In this document: positions 10,946 to 22,203 of the stretch, piece after piece
Numbering within the stretch: the stretch's first letter is position 1
How the letters are laid out: each line of letters opens with the position of its first letter
NCBI GenBank assembly: GCA_003550305.1
Contig: QKYT01000214.1
Span: forward strand, 83,258-122,570
Source of the DNA: Glomus cerebriforme
Taxonomy: Eukaryota > Glomeromycota > Glomeromycetes > Glomerales > Glomeraceae
Length of the DNA: 39,313 nucleotides
Reading direction: 5' to 3'
Translations under genes and position numbers: made by a program
Notes under the pieces: model-generated
Seen by the model: the letters and a program-made list of their open reading frames with translations, nothing else
Databases searched by the model: none
Told to the model about the DNA's origin: nothing

Positions 10946-13028
10946 ATGTCGAACAATAATGAAACGCAAAACATTGAAAATGCAGATGAAGAGATTAACT
11001 GGATAGAAAAAGCTATCGATGAAAAATACATTAAATTTTACGAATATGAACATTTTAGTAGTATTCAAGAAATTGGTTCCGGAGCAGGTGGAAAAGTATT
11101 CCGTGCAAAATATAACAATGTTGAAAATTATTTTGCATTGAAATTTTTTTTTAATATTAACTCCGCTACTATAAAAGAAATCGTTCGTGAGGTAATTTTA
11201 TTTTAAAATTGTATAATTATATAGTTTCACATTATAAAATATTATTATTTTGTTCTCTATTTTTATTTTCTTTAAACTATCGTATAGATTAAGCTTCAAC
11301 GAGATGTAGATTATCATGGTAATATCATTCGCTTTTACGGGATTACAAAGCTCGAGTCAGGTATTGACAAATTGTTATATACCAATCAATTTAATTTTTT
11401 TTTTATAGACTAATAAATGATTATTTCTTTTTTTTTCATTAGAAAATAAAATTCACCAAGCAAAAAGTTATTTGCTAGTGATGGAATATGCAGACGGTGG
11501 TACTCTTCGAAACTATTTGAATGAAAATTTCAATAAACTTACTTGGAATAAAAAATACAACTTGGCATACCAGTTGGCTTGTGCAGTATCATGTTTACAT
11601 GATGAGGGAATCGTACATCGTGACTTGGTAAATATTATATAACTATATCAAATGATAAATCAGTATTGTAAATTTATTAATCATTTTATTATACTTATTA
11701 TAGCATTCCTGTAACGTATTGGTCAATCATGATTCCATAAAGTTGGCGGACTTTGGCTTATCAAAAAGGATTGAAGAAGCGTCTAAATCTAAATCAAAAT
11801 TACTTGGTATGGTTCCTTATATTGATCCTAAAAGTTTAATGGATAGCAAAAATCAAACAGAGTTAAAAAAGAAGTATGATGTGTACAGTATTGGCGTATT
11901 ATTATGGGAAATATCGAGTGGAATCCCACCATTTCATGGAGAAGCATATGATTTTAGTTTAATGTATAAAATTTTACAAGGTCGGAGGGAAAAAATTGTT
12001 CCTAATACACCTGATGATTACGCTAGACTTTTTACTGGTAAATATTATTTCAAAAATATATTGTTTGTTTTAATTATTATATGTTTATATAATAAAATAC
12101 ATGATATTAATTATTAGAATGTTGGGATGATGAACCAAATAATCGGCCATTTATGCATGATGTTGTTAAAAGATTAAAGATGTTTATAACGGTTAATGAA
12201 ATAGTTGATCTTATTTCTAAGGACTGTGATAAGAAAAAAATAGAATGGACAGTAATAAACCAGTATACTTTTAATAATCATAACATAAATCCCAAAGAAA
12301 TTTATAATTGGTTATTAAATAATCAAAATAATTCAAATTCCATTTTTTTACTTGGATATTTTAATTATTTTGGAATTAGGACAATTCGAAATTATAAGCA
12401 AGCATTTAATTTATTTATTAATGCATCAGAACAGAATCACTTATTAGCACAACTTTTTGTTGGATTTTGTTATGAGTATGGAAATGGAACTACAAAAAAT
12501 GGAATATTAGCTTTTAAATATTTTGAAAAAATATCTAATAAAGATTATGCATTAGGATACTTTAAAGTAGGTTTTTGTTATGAAATAGGAACAGGTATTA
12601 AAAAGGATTTAAAATTAGCTGCTTATTGGTACAAAAAAGCTGCAAATAATGGACATTTAATTGCTATGCTTAATCTTGGCAATTTCTATTTAAATGGAAA
12701 TGGTGTTGAAAAAGACCATCAAAAAGCTTTTGAATTATTTAAAAAATCAGCTGAAGGAGAATGTTCAGAAGGAATGACGATGTTAGGATATTGTTATGAT
12801 ACTGGAATTGGAATTGAGATTGATAAGCAAAAGGCGGTTGATTTATATCGAGAAGCCGCAAAATTAGGAGATGATGTAGCTCAATATAATCTTGGTATTA
12901 TGTATGAAAGAGGAGATGGAATTGAAAAAGATATATATCAAGCAATTCATTGGTATGAACAATCTGCTAAACAAGGATATCAATGTGCTCAAAATAAATT
13001 AACGATGCTTAAAAAGGTCAAGGAATAA
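10946..13028 (+). CDS. Gene A: TKL-like protein kinase with six Sel1 repeats
   Basis: Predicted five-exon gene: 10946-11191, 11288-11360, 11443-11627, 11704-12037 and 12118-13028, all with GT...AG introns of 76-96 nt. It gives 582 residues. The kinase domain spans about 38-303. It has a glycine loop GSGAGGKV (44-51; siblings have Phe where A has Gly48), Lys66 in FALK, an αC Glu near 82, HRDLHSCN at 165-172, Asp184 in DFGLS and ECWDDEPNNRP at 280-290. The APE motif reads DPK. Six Sel1 repeats of about 36 residues cover 354-572 and should form a helical binding platform. The charged linker of about 50 residues seen in B and D is missing, so the kinase is joined closely to the repeats. An in-frame ATG at 10790 exists, but MSNNNETQ at 10946 matches the paralogs. 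It is likely a cytosolic signalling kinase; the substrate is unknown. Confidence 0.85.
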
Positions 13029-13090
13029 CTTACGCAAAAATAATTAATTTTTTTTTTTCGTTTAGATTTATTTATTTTTTAACATTAAGA

Positions 13091-13391
13091 TCGTTCCAAC
13101 TTAATTGTATGTTTAACGTGCGGATTTTCTGAAAAAATCAGGGGGAGGTAAATTAATGTTTAGGGCCTAGTTTCATAAGAAGTCCTACCCCCCCCCTTAG
13201 GTAAGATTTTTCAACCAATAATATTTAAATATATATATAGTATTAATTTTGACCAATAAAAATGCATAATTTTGTGTCACGTAAGATTTTGCTTTACCCC
13301 CACCCCTAAAATATTACCTAATAAATATCGTGCCCCTTATTAGCTTTCAAATTTTCTCAAGTCGTTAAACAAATAATTAAGTTGGAACAGC
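13091..13391. mobile_element. MITE-like insertion in the 3' flank of gene A
   Basis: GTTCCAACTTAATT at 13093-13106 is repeated as its exact reverse complement at 13375-13388, which gives 14-bp terminal inverted repeats about 300 bp apart. The flanks match the 3' flank of gene D without the insert: AACATTAAGA plus TAATTATGCCAT around the element correspond to AACATTAGATAATCATGCCAT near 39199-39220. The interior has unusual C/G runs near 13141 and 13187 and no ORF. It is probably a nonautonomous DNA transposon. I could not fix a clear target-site duplication. Confidence 0.75.
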
Positions 13392-14893
13392 CTAATTATG
13401 CCATTTCATAGAAGGAATTCAACTCCGAATATTAAGAATTTATTAAATTATTTATGTAATATCAATTTTTATAATAAAAAATCTAATATAATGACAGTTT
13501 TTTTTTTGTATTTTTTTTTTTAAATCAAAATAAATAAACATTACTATTGTAATAAACAAAAAATCATATATTTTTTAATAAAAATTTTGTTCTAATCGTT
13601 TATACCACAACAATAACATTGTTTTAACTAATAACAGGGTATTATAATTAGTTGTATTTTAGGTTCAGTTTTATTTTATTTTATTTTATTAATAAAATCA
13701 TCTATATATATATAATAGAACGTTTAGATTAGCCTGTATAAATAGTCTTTAAATTGTGCAACGCGTGATTTACCTGCGGTTGAACTGATCATATTTGTTT
13801 TATTCGATGGTTTATTATTTTTTTTTGGTTTTTATATATAGTTTTTATATAGAGAAAATTTTCTTTTCTTGTTTGTTACTTATCCGATTTGTAGCGAATC
13901 CGCGCTTACCTAAAATAAAATAAAATAAATAAAATAAATTTTTTTGGTTAGATTGTAATCTGCGGACACATTTATTCTATATTAAAAACCATTTGATCGG
14001 CAAATTCGTACAAATTTTGGATTCCAGTAAACCGAAAGTCCGAAATAATACTGATAAGGTTAGATCGCTATAATGAATTGTGTAACGTGTGATTTGACTG
14101 CCCTGATCTATTCCATATTATGAATAGGTTCAGGTGAAATGAAATGCGTACTGCGATCTGATAGGTGGCGTGATTGTTAATTTTTTTAAATTGTAAACAA
14201 TTTAATTTTTGTTTTTTTTTTCACTTGGTATATTAACTATAAATCTAATTATTATTATATCACAGTTTATTTCTGGAATATTTTCTATGTACATAATTTA
14301 CTATATAGACTTAAAGCAACGGTTACGGCTAGTTTATTTATAAATTCAAATAGCATAAATTTATATTATCATTTTTAATATAAAATCGTAGTTAAATTTA
14401 TACATTTTTAGTTTAGAAATATGAATTTATATAGTTAGTTAATTAATTTATTACGGGAAATCATGCTGCAGCAATTTCGGATTATGCCGTAAATCATGCC
14501 TCTGCATGGTGCTAACCACATTACGATTTGAATATGTCGTTAAAAACCTTACTGAAATTCATTTGAAAATTTCATTTGTAAATGATAAAAATAAAATCCT
14601 CAAAAAAAAAAAAAATATCCACGTGAAATCAAAAATAAAAAAATAAAATCAATAAAAATTTCTTTTTTTAAAAAAACTGAAACATCAAAATTAAAACCCA
14701 TTTTTTGATGAAAAGATAAATTTAGCATTATAATTTTCTTTGATCAAAATAAAATTAATTAATCACCGCTGCGCAAGTTTAACATGCAATGAAAGTGGCA
14801 CAGGAGAGCTTAATAACAAACAATCGAAAAGACTCGAACAAAATTATACAATTATAGACCAATCAAAATTCGAATGACAAATTGCCTTTAGCT
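13392..14893. other. Intergenic DNA between genes A and B
   Basis: The first 180 bases continue the 3' flank shared by the paralogs, including ACTATTGTAATAAAC near 13542 that matches ACTATAGTAATAAACG after gene B (17375). A (TTTTA)4 run lies at 13669-13690 and an AAATAA-rich run at about 13913-13940. A 20-base direct repeat is annotated separately. I see no protein-coding frame and no RNA gene. Confidence 0.5.
13752..14095 (+). repeat. 20-base direct repeat, 324 bp apart
   Basis: AATTGTGCAACGCGTGATTT at 13752-13771 recurs as AATTGTGTAACGTGTGATTT at 14076-14095. Both differences are C in the first and T in the second copy. Short similar bases (CTGATC) follow each copy. The two could be ends of a small element or fragments of one repeat family. 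The function is unknown. Confidence 0.45.
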
Positions 14894-15038
14894 TACAAAT
14901 TGCCTAATTTTAGACAACAATACATATCGGCGGATTTTACCGATATAAAACAAATCCATAAATAAGGTTGGTTCTTTTTTACGATTTTATGCTTTCGAAA
15001 TTTTGGTATCCTGTCCCTATAAATTTATTCCGCCCACC
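14894..15038 (+). promoter_or_regulatory. Promoter and leader of gene B
   Basis: TACAAATTGCC (14894-14904) matches the box before genes A and C. A TATAAA lies at 14944-14949, about 90 bases before the ATG. AATAAGGTTG plus GTTCTTTTTT (14961-14980) matches the AATAAGGTTT and T-tract in the leaders of C and D. The start sits in CCCACCATGT, a strong Kozak-like context. A CCACGTGA box is present much further upstream (about 14619) than in A and C. Confidence 0.45.
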
Positions 15039-17235
15039 ATGTCTGACAATAATGAAATGCAAAAAATAGAAAATGTTGAAGGGATTAACTGGATTGAAGA
15101 AGCTATCAATAAAAACCATATTAAATATTACGAGTATGAACATTTTAGGAGTATTCAGGAAATTGGTTCTGGAGCATTTGGAAAAGTATTCCGTGCAAAT
15201 TGGAAAAATTTTGAAAATTATTTTGCATTGAAATCTTTTTTTAATCTTAATTCCGCCGTTGTAAAAGGGATTGTTCATGAGGTACTTTTATTTTAAAATT
15301 ATATAGTTTTATATTATTATTTTGTACTCTTTAATCTTTATTATAAATTATCGTATGCTCATAATCAGATAAAGCTTCAACGAGATGTAGATTATCATGA
15401 TAGTATTATTCGCTTTTATGGAATTACAAAACTTGAGTCAGGTATTGATTAAAGCATTTAGTAATAATTAATTATATTTAATTTTTTTTTTTATAAAACT
15501 AATAAATGAATTTTTTTTTATTAGGGAATAAAATTGATCAAACAAAATATTTGCTAGTGATAGAATATGCTGATGGGGGTACTCTTCGAAACTATTTAAA
15601 GAGAAATTTCAATAGACTTACTTGGAATAACAAATACAATTTAGCATACCAGTTGGCTTGTGCAGTATCATGTTTGCATGATGAAAAAATTGTACACTGC
15701 GACTTGGTAATTTTATTTTAATACTGTATGATTGATAATCAATATTTCAATTGCTTATATCATATTTTATTATGTAGCATTCCTGTAACGTGTTGGTTCA
15801 TCAAGATGTCATCAAGCTGGCGGACTTTGGCTTATCGAAAAGGATTGATGAAGCATCTGATTCCCAATCAAAATTATTTGGTATGATTCCTTATATTGAC
15901 CCAAAAAGTTTAATGGATAGCAACAACTCAATGAAATTTAGAGAGAAATGTGATATATACAGTATTGGCGTATTATTATGGGAAGTATCAAGTGGAATAC
16001 CACCATTTAATGGATATGCAAATGATTTAAGTTTAATGTATAAAATTTCAAAAGGTCTGAGAGAAACAATTATTCCTGATACACCTGATGATTATGCTGA
16101 TCTTTATACTGGTAAATATGTATTTTTTATTTTTATTATTAAAAGTTTTTAATTAAATACATGATTTTAATTATTAGAATGTTGGGATGGAGAACCAAAT
16201 AATCGACCATCTATGCATGAAGTTGTCAAAAGATTAATAATGTTTATTCAACATTCGAATAGTTTAGCAACTAATGATGTAATTATTCATATATCAAATG
16301 AAAATATTTTATCTAAGAAGAGAAAGGAAGAAAGGGAGAGAGAGATCCTAAAAAAAATTAAACATATTAAAATTATCCATAAGTATTTTGGCATAGTTGT
16401 TAATAAAATAGTTGATCTAATATTTAAGAAGTGTAATGAAGAAATAGAATGGACCGTAATAAAGCAGTATGTTTTTGATTATCTTAATGATAATAACTTG
16501 AATTCTCAAAAAATTTATAATTTGCTATTAAATAATCAAAACAATTCAGATTACATCTTTTTACTAGGATATTTTAATTATAATGGAATTGGAATAATTG
16601 AAGATTGGAAGAAAGCATTTAATTTATTCATTAACGCATCACAACAGGATCATCTATTAGCACAACTTTTTGTTGGAGAATGTTATCTATTTGGATTTGG
16701 AATTACAAAAAATGAAAAATTGGCTTTTAAATATTATGAACAAGTGGCTAATAATAATTATGCAGGAGGACAATTTAAAGTAGGTTTGTGTTATGAAAAT
16801 GGAATAGGTACTAAAAAAAATTTAAAGAAAGCTGCTTACTGGTATGAAAAAGCTGCAAATAATGGACACTTCATAGCTATGTATAATCTTGGCTTTTTAT
16901 ATAAAGATGGAGTTGGTATTGATAAAGATCATCAAAAATCTTTTGAATTATTTAAAAAATCTGCCGAAGGAGAATATTTACATGGAATAGGAATGTTAGC
17001 ATATTGTTATAATAATGGAATTGGAACTAATATTGATAAGCAAAAGGCAGTTAAATCATATCAAATTGCTGCAAATTTAGGAGATGAGGTAGCTCAATAT
17101 AAACTTGCAAATATGTACAAAGATGGAATTGGGATTGAAAAAGATATAAATCAGGCAATTTATTGGTATGAAAAATCGGCAAATCAAGGATTGCAAAGTG
17201 CTCAAAATAAATTAGCAATGCTTAAAAAGGTTTAG
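15039..17235 (+). CDS. Gene B: TKL-like kinase with Sel1 repeats and an HCD catalytic loop
   Basis: Predicted exons are 15039-15281, 15369-15441, 15525-15706, 15778-16111 and 16178-17235, giving 629 residues. The kinase has GSGAFGKV (43-50), Lys65 in FALK, DFGLS with Asp182, DPK instead of APE, and ECWDGEPNNRP. The catalytic loop reads HCDLHSCN (163-170). The catalytic Asp165 and Asn170 remain, but the Arg of HRD is Cys (codon TGC, against CGT in the other three copies), so B is a non-RD kinase. A charged linker with KKRKEEREREILKK follows, then six Sel1 repeats to the C-terminus. The gene lies 2.0 kb downstream of A on the same strand and is a tandem duplicate. The Cys could alter activation or reduce activity; I cannot tell which from sequence. 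Confidence 0.85.
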
Positions 17236-18900
17236 AGATAGTTTACGTAAAATCATTTAAATAAATATATATATTTTTTTAAATTTATTAAATTATTTAT
17301 GTAAAAAACATAAAGTAATTCCTGTTTATTTTTTGTTAAAAAATCCAAGACTACCATAATAAATAAACAAACCGTACTATAGTAATAAACGAAAATTTTA
17401 AGAATAAAATTTTATTAAATTATTTTAGATAAATAAAAATTATGATATATGTTTTATTTAACTGTTAATACACATTGTCTTAAACAAAAATGCAAAATTA
17501 AGAAGATAAAGGGAATTAAAATACAACCAATAATACTACAGTAATACTACCAATAATTCAAATTTTTTGCTTTAAATAGCCGTAATTCCGTATTAGCGGT
17601 GTGAATAGAATTTGATGGATTATTTGATTCAAAAGTGGTTATCCAAGAATATGATTGCGGGTTTTAAATATAAATGCCACAAAAAAAATAGAATTTATGA
17701 TAATAATAAGCTCATAGTAAGTAGTTTATGCCCATGTGGCTAAGCAGAACAGTAAGATTTTTGCCAATCCTCATTTAAATTATTTTAACAACATTTAATG
17801 ATGAGAAGTATTAAGAAAATAAATTTATATTTAATTATTTTTTTCAGAATTTCAAGTAAAATTTGGTATCATAAAGTTGTAACATAAAAACGAGAGGGTC
17901 TAAGCTCAAATTTCTTTGATTTTATTAAATAAAATGTGTTTGTCAATCTTTTTTACCATATGGGCGGATTTAGTTCGTCGTGGAATTTCATATCAGGTGA
18001 ATTTGCAGATCAATTTTGATCTTACTTTTTGTTAAGACAAAAAAACAATAAAAAAAAAAATAGTTATAACCCATTTGACTCAAGGTATGTCATTATGAGT
18101 TATATGAATAGTGATATGCTTCTTTTAACATTCACTTTTAAACATATCTTCTTGAATAATAAACTACGGAAGAAAAAAATGGAAGTTAGAGCAAGATTAA
18201 TTTTAATACTTTTACAAGAGAAAATAACAAGAAGATTAAACGAATTTATAACCGATAGCTGATAACATCAACGAATCTCGCAAATGAATACCAAAAATAA
18301 AGTTTGGTGTTGTCACACTAATGCCACCACATTATTAATACACAAGTAGAACTTTTTTTATCACATCTAATTCATAAAATCATTAGGCCCAAAGCGGACA
18401 AATAACAAATGTTATAACATAATTTAAAGAATATGTGATAAAATATTATTCTCTTCAATATAAAGGATTCGTTCTGACTCAATCTTTTATATCTTAATAG
18501 ACCATTCAGTCTTTTTGAATTATTAACGCGATAGGCAAAGATATTGAACATCAAGTCTAAAAAAAGTTTAGAAAATTTAGGGGTAAAGTAGTACACTGGT
18601 AACTATGATCAAAAAGGCAATTAAAATTACGATTTATATTTTGAGCGTTTATCGTTATTTTGATTGAAATTTTTAAACTTTTTTTTTCCCCGTCTCAAGA
18701 AAAAACGTTGATACGAATTTTACTGTGGTTGGTTAGGTTTCATCACTAACGTGATTTAACGCTAATTATTGGTACTTATAACCATTTTAAAGAAGATTTT
18801 TTTTATTAACTTTGTTAATTGATTTCCGCTTATTTCTTCAATACTTTCTCGTCATCAAGCATTATTTGTTATCAAATAGACAAGGTTGTTATATTTGTTA
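17236..18900. other. Degraded intergenic DNA downstream of gene B
   Basis: The first 170 bases are the shared 3' flank of the kinase paralogs. Around 17606-17660 the + strand reads FDGLFDSKVVIQEYDCGF, and at 18178-18261 it reads MEVRARLILILLQEKITRRLNEFITDS and stops. Both are short, protein-like and unidentified, and may be pieces of decayed genes. No splice structure or family can be supported. Confidence 0.35.
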
Positions 18901-21060
18901 TTTCTCAAGAGATTGAGTCATAGATAAAAAGTCTACTGAGAGAATATCAGAATAATGACTTATGATTTAAGTTATTGTATCTGTGAAATCTTTGCATAAG
19001 AAAATGATTATTTTGTGTTGTTCAAGATATAATTGTTTCTATTTTCATTTGTTTAAATAGCATGCGGTGTATTATTTATTAATTTGTTTAATTATTATAA
19101 TGTACTAATACAATTTATTTTATTCATTAAATCAGATCTTGATAAAATGGACGTAGGTTGGATAATTGTTTGATATTTATTAATGACATGGACGATGATG
19201 GAGAATTAAAATGACGACTTGTATTGATTAGTTAGATTATAGACAGGGATTATAGACTCGGAAATGTCTAATTTGAAGGAGGTTGATGTTGACATTTAAG
19301 ATGAAACTTTTGTATCGTAAGATTGAGCGTTGTTGAAAAAAAAGTCTAGAGTTAAAAATTATCTTTAGTTGATCTGAAGTCTGGATATATTATTAATGTT
19401 GAATTTGTAGACTAGGTCTTATAAAATAGTCGATAATGGAAAATTTGGTGAACATTTTCAATTCAAAAAAGTTACAAATATACTTTTTTGTGTGATGGAA
19501 TTAAATTATTACCAGAATTTTTGAATCGAATAACATATGATTAAGAAAATTTTTGTTTATTTTGATTGAAACGATTGAAACTTAATATGTAATTGACAAG
19601 CTCTCTTATGTCAAAACTATTATGAAAGAAAAACATATATTTTAATTAACTATTTATATGAAACATAGAAAAAAAAGTTTTTTTTTTATTCGATGAGGAA
19701 AGTGGTTGTTTTCGTCATCTGTGTAGAGATTGAGATGGCAGAGAGAAAGTGGAGCTGAAACGTCAAAACTTTAGTGTGTTGAAAGACCTCCCTATCCGTG
19801 AGGATTCTAGAGTATTCTATCTGCGCGATCTCATACTTTGGATTGCTTCTTTACCTTGTCACGCGGCTATTAATTTGATGGATACCTGATACGAACGGTA
19901 GGCTATAAATGTCTGAAGTAATATACAACCTCGGCTTACAAAATGGCCAAATTGGTTGAATCTTCGTCAGATGTATTACCAAACTGAGATGGAAATGTGT
20001 TGGTGGCGATAGGTAAAGACTATCGGTATGGTAAGAACGTACATTCTTTGGGAGTTGGGACAACATGCAGCTAAGCTTCGTAAGTAAACCTTAGGCCTTA
20101 TTCGAAGGATAAATAAAGTAAAGGTTTCTACATATTTCCCTGACTTTATGAAAGCGATTCAGGAAAACAAGGCTATCACTGATATTAAGTTTTTAGCTAG
20201 TCAAGATGGAGAAGGTTCACAGACTAGAAGGTCGTCATGCTATTGTGTAACGAGTATCCGTGTACATTTTTAGTAAATTTGCGTACAACTTACAAAGGTT
20301 GATTTAAGGTATGAAAGGCATAGTCGATGAAAACAGTAAATTCCGGTGTGTTCAATTTGTGTTCAATTAATGGCGGCTCTTCGTGCATCTATAATATGTT
20401 GAAATGAAGCAGTTGATCAGTTCAAATAGTACATTAATGACTGGTGTTGCGAAGCACTGTGACACTTTTTGTGAATCCTTGTACCGAGTTAAAATTTCCC
20501 GGCAGAATCCACCTGGCTTTCATTTCCTTAAAGTTATACATGTATCAGTTTCGAGTCATTTACAGTAATGGTAATATATTCTGGTAATATGCAAATAGTT
20601 TGTTTTTTTTTTATGATATGTTTCTCACATAGGAGATACCACGTTGAATAGCCTAAGCACTAAGATGTTAAAATAATTGTTAAGATGTTTCATACGATTG
20701 ACACTAACAGTAGGCTGCGGCAGCTGACGAACTGAACTGGGTTAATCTGGATCGCTGATTGTTTATCAATTTCGTTTTAAATTATTACATCATGAAAGGG
20801 AATTCACACCTGCATCAGTACCATGAATTATTTTGAACCCAATAAAGGCCTTATGTATTTTTGAGTTTTTTTATTAATCTGACATGTGGTAGATTTATCG
20901 TCAATGAAAAACAGATTCAGATACTCAAAGTGGTTAGTTAACGTTATCTCCTCAAGAAGAGCGAATTAGGCTGGTAGAAATGATAGTACCGAGTTGGCTT
21001 CCTGACGGTTTTTTTTGAAAGTTGCATTTATTAAAATTCGTAAGAGAGTGTTGGTTTAAA
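18901..21060 (+). pseudogene. G-skewed, heavily decayed coding-like region
   Basis: From 19141 to 19440 I count 69 G against 20 C on the + strand, a strong skew unlike the flanks. Coding-like blocks include MSNLKEVDVDI then DETFVS (from 19264), RQNFSVLKDLPIREDSRVFY with LRDLILWIASLPCHAAINLM (about 19760-19880), RINKVKVSTYFPDFMKAIQE then NKAITDIKFLASQDGE (about 20105-20215), and LSPQEERIRLVEMIVPSWLP (about 20945-21004). Many interrupting stops are TAA, TAG or TGA where a C-to-T change from CAA, CAG or CGA would explain them. This is consistent with a gene or transposon ORF decayed by cytosine deamination. The family is not recognised. Confidence 0.4.
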
Positions 21061-21987
21061 ATAAAATTGAGACGATTATTTAAGATCAAAGTTTTTTATA
21101 GCATGCTAGATATTAGGACTTATTAGGAATACGAGGATGTCAAGACCGGCTTCTCATAAAAAAAAAAACAAATAGTAAACGTTAAGAACCGTTATATGGA
21201 CGCGATATGATAAACAAAAAACCATTACACGTGACCATAGTACGATTTGATTGGCTTGGACAGAGAAACACTTGTGACGTCCACGTGACTGAAATTTTTT
21301 CATAGTGCGTAGAAATATAGCTTCGCTCCGGACAATTATATTTATTTATTTTAAAATAAAATCTTCTCTTTTTTTATTATTTTCGAAGTCATCTAAATAA
21401 ATTGACCTATTTAAAATTTCCAGGGAAAAGTTGCGTATATTTTTTTTATGAAACTAAAGCTACAATTGTATCCGTTGTAACTTGTAAGTACGCGTCAAAA
21501 AATCACTTATATTGTTTTATCTCTCAAATCGAAGCTGACATTAAAATAAATAAAGAATTTGATTTTTATTTAGAAGTTAGAACGTGAATGAATTAGTTAA
21601 TTTTAAAATTAACCATAAGTGACAAACAAACAATGGTTTACAAAAGTAAATGTGATAATGTTCATTGCATTTTAACAAAGGCAATCATAATATTTTAAAA
21701 AAATTGTTTTTATTCGGAATGGAAAACGAAATATCGTATTCATTATGAGCATATATATAAATTAGGATTTTCTCGAACCACTTTTTCTACCAAGTAAAAT
21801 TTAGATAATAGATACGTGATAAGGCTGTGATTTCTCACGATTATATTTAATATACCGAAGCTTTAATATTGGCTTTTATGATGAGGATTATTTTAAGAAT
21901 AATTATATCAAAATTTGATAATTTTTTTAGAAAGAACGATGCACCTGATGAAAGTTTAATTGTTACCATTTAAACTATACACTAAAA
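21061..21987. other. Intergenic DNA with CACGTGAC boxes
   Basis: Two CACGTGAC boxes occur close together (about 21227 and 21292), the second inside GTCCACGTGACTG. They are followed by an open frame of 61 codons at 21402-21587 whose composition is only weakly protein-like. The boxes resemble the CACGTGA upstream of kinase genes A and C. I cannot say whether this was a promoter. No other feature is supported. Confidence 0.3.
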
Positions 21988-22203
21988 ATGCACCTGATAA
22001 AAAAACATGGAAACCGATTAATTGCTTGTCTTCATAATTTAATCCAAGTAATTAATAAAGAATTAAGAATTTATTTTAAAAGTGGAATTGTTGAATTAGA
22101 AAATGAAAGAGATTTAATATTTAAAGAGTGTATTTCGAAAATGAAAATGGTTCTTTACTATCATAAAAATTATGTGTACATAAATAATGCTTATTTCGCT
22201 TAA
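21988..22203 (+). CDS. Small hypothetical ORF, 71 residues
   Basis: The frame starts MHLIKKHGNRLIACLHNLIQ and ends with a TAA at 22201-22203. Its middle part (about residues 18-50) alternates hydrophobic and charged residues as an amphipathic helix would, and contains ELENERDLIFKECISKMKM. This is more protein-like than most short frames nearby. A similar ATGCACCTGATGAAA occurs 49 bases upstream, so the start region may be a small duplication. No family is recognised. It could be a fragment of a larger gene. Confidence 0.3.
   Translation: MHLIKKHGNRLIACLHNLIQVINKELRIYFKSGIVELENERDLIFKECISKMKMVLYYHKNYVYINNAYFA

Noticed and set aside
12153..13028. Exon 5 of gene A read as a separate Sel1-only gene (also 16213-17235 in B and 38089-39177 in D)
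   Set aside because: The reading continues upstream through conserved acceptor sites into kinase subdomain XI (ECWD...NNRP). In D the frame would have to begin at a TTG.
14979..15278. Antisense open frame over exon 1 of gene B, with similar ones over exon 1 of A (10874-11068), C (32054-32314) and D (36904-37167)
   Set aside because: They mirror the conserved sense exon, have Phe/Ile-rich translations and are similar only because the sense strands are paralogous. They are shadows.
19851..20066. 71-codon minus-strand frame
   Set aside because: It lies opposite a better, although broken, + strand coding trace and has no recognisable pattern.
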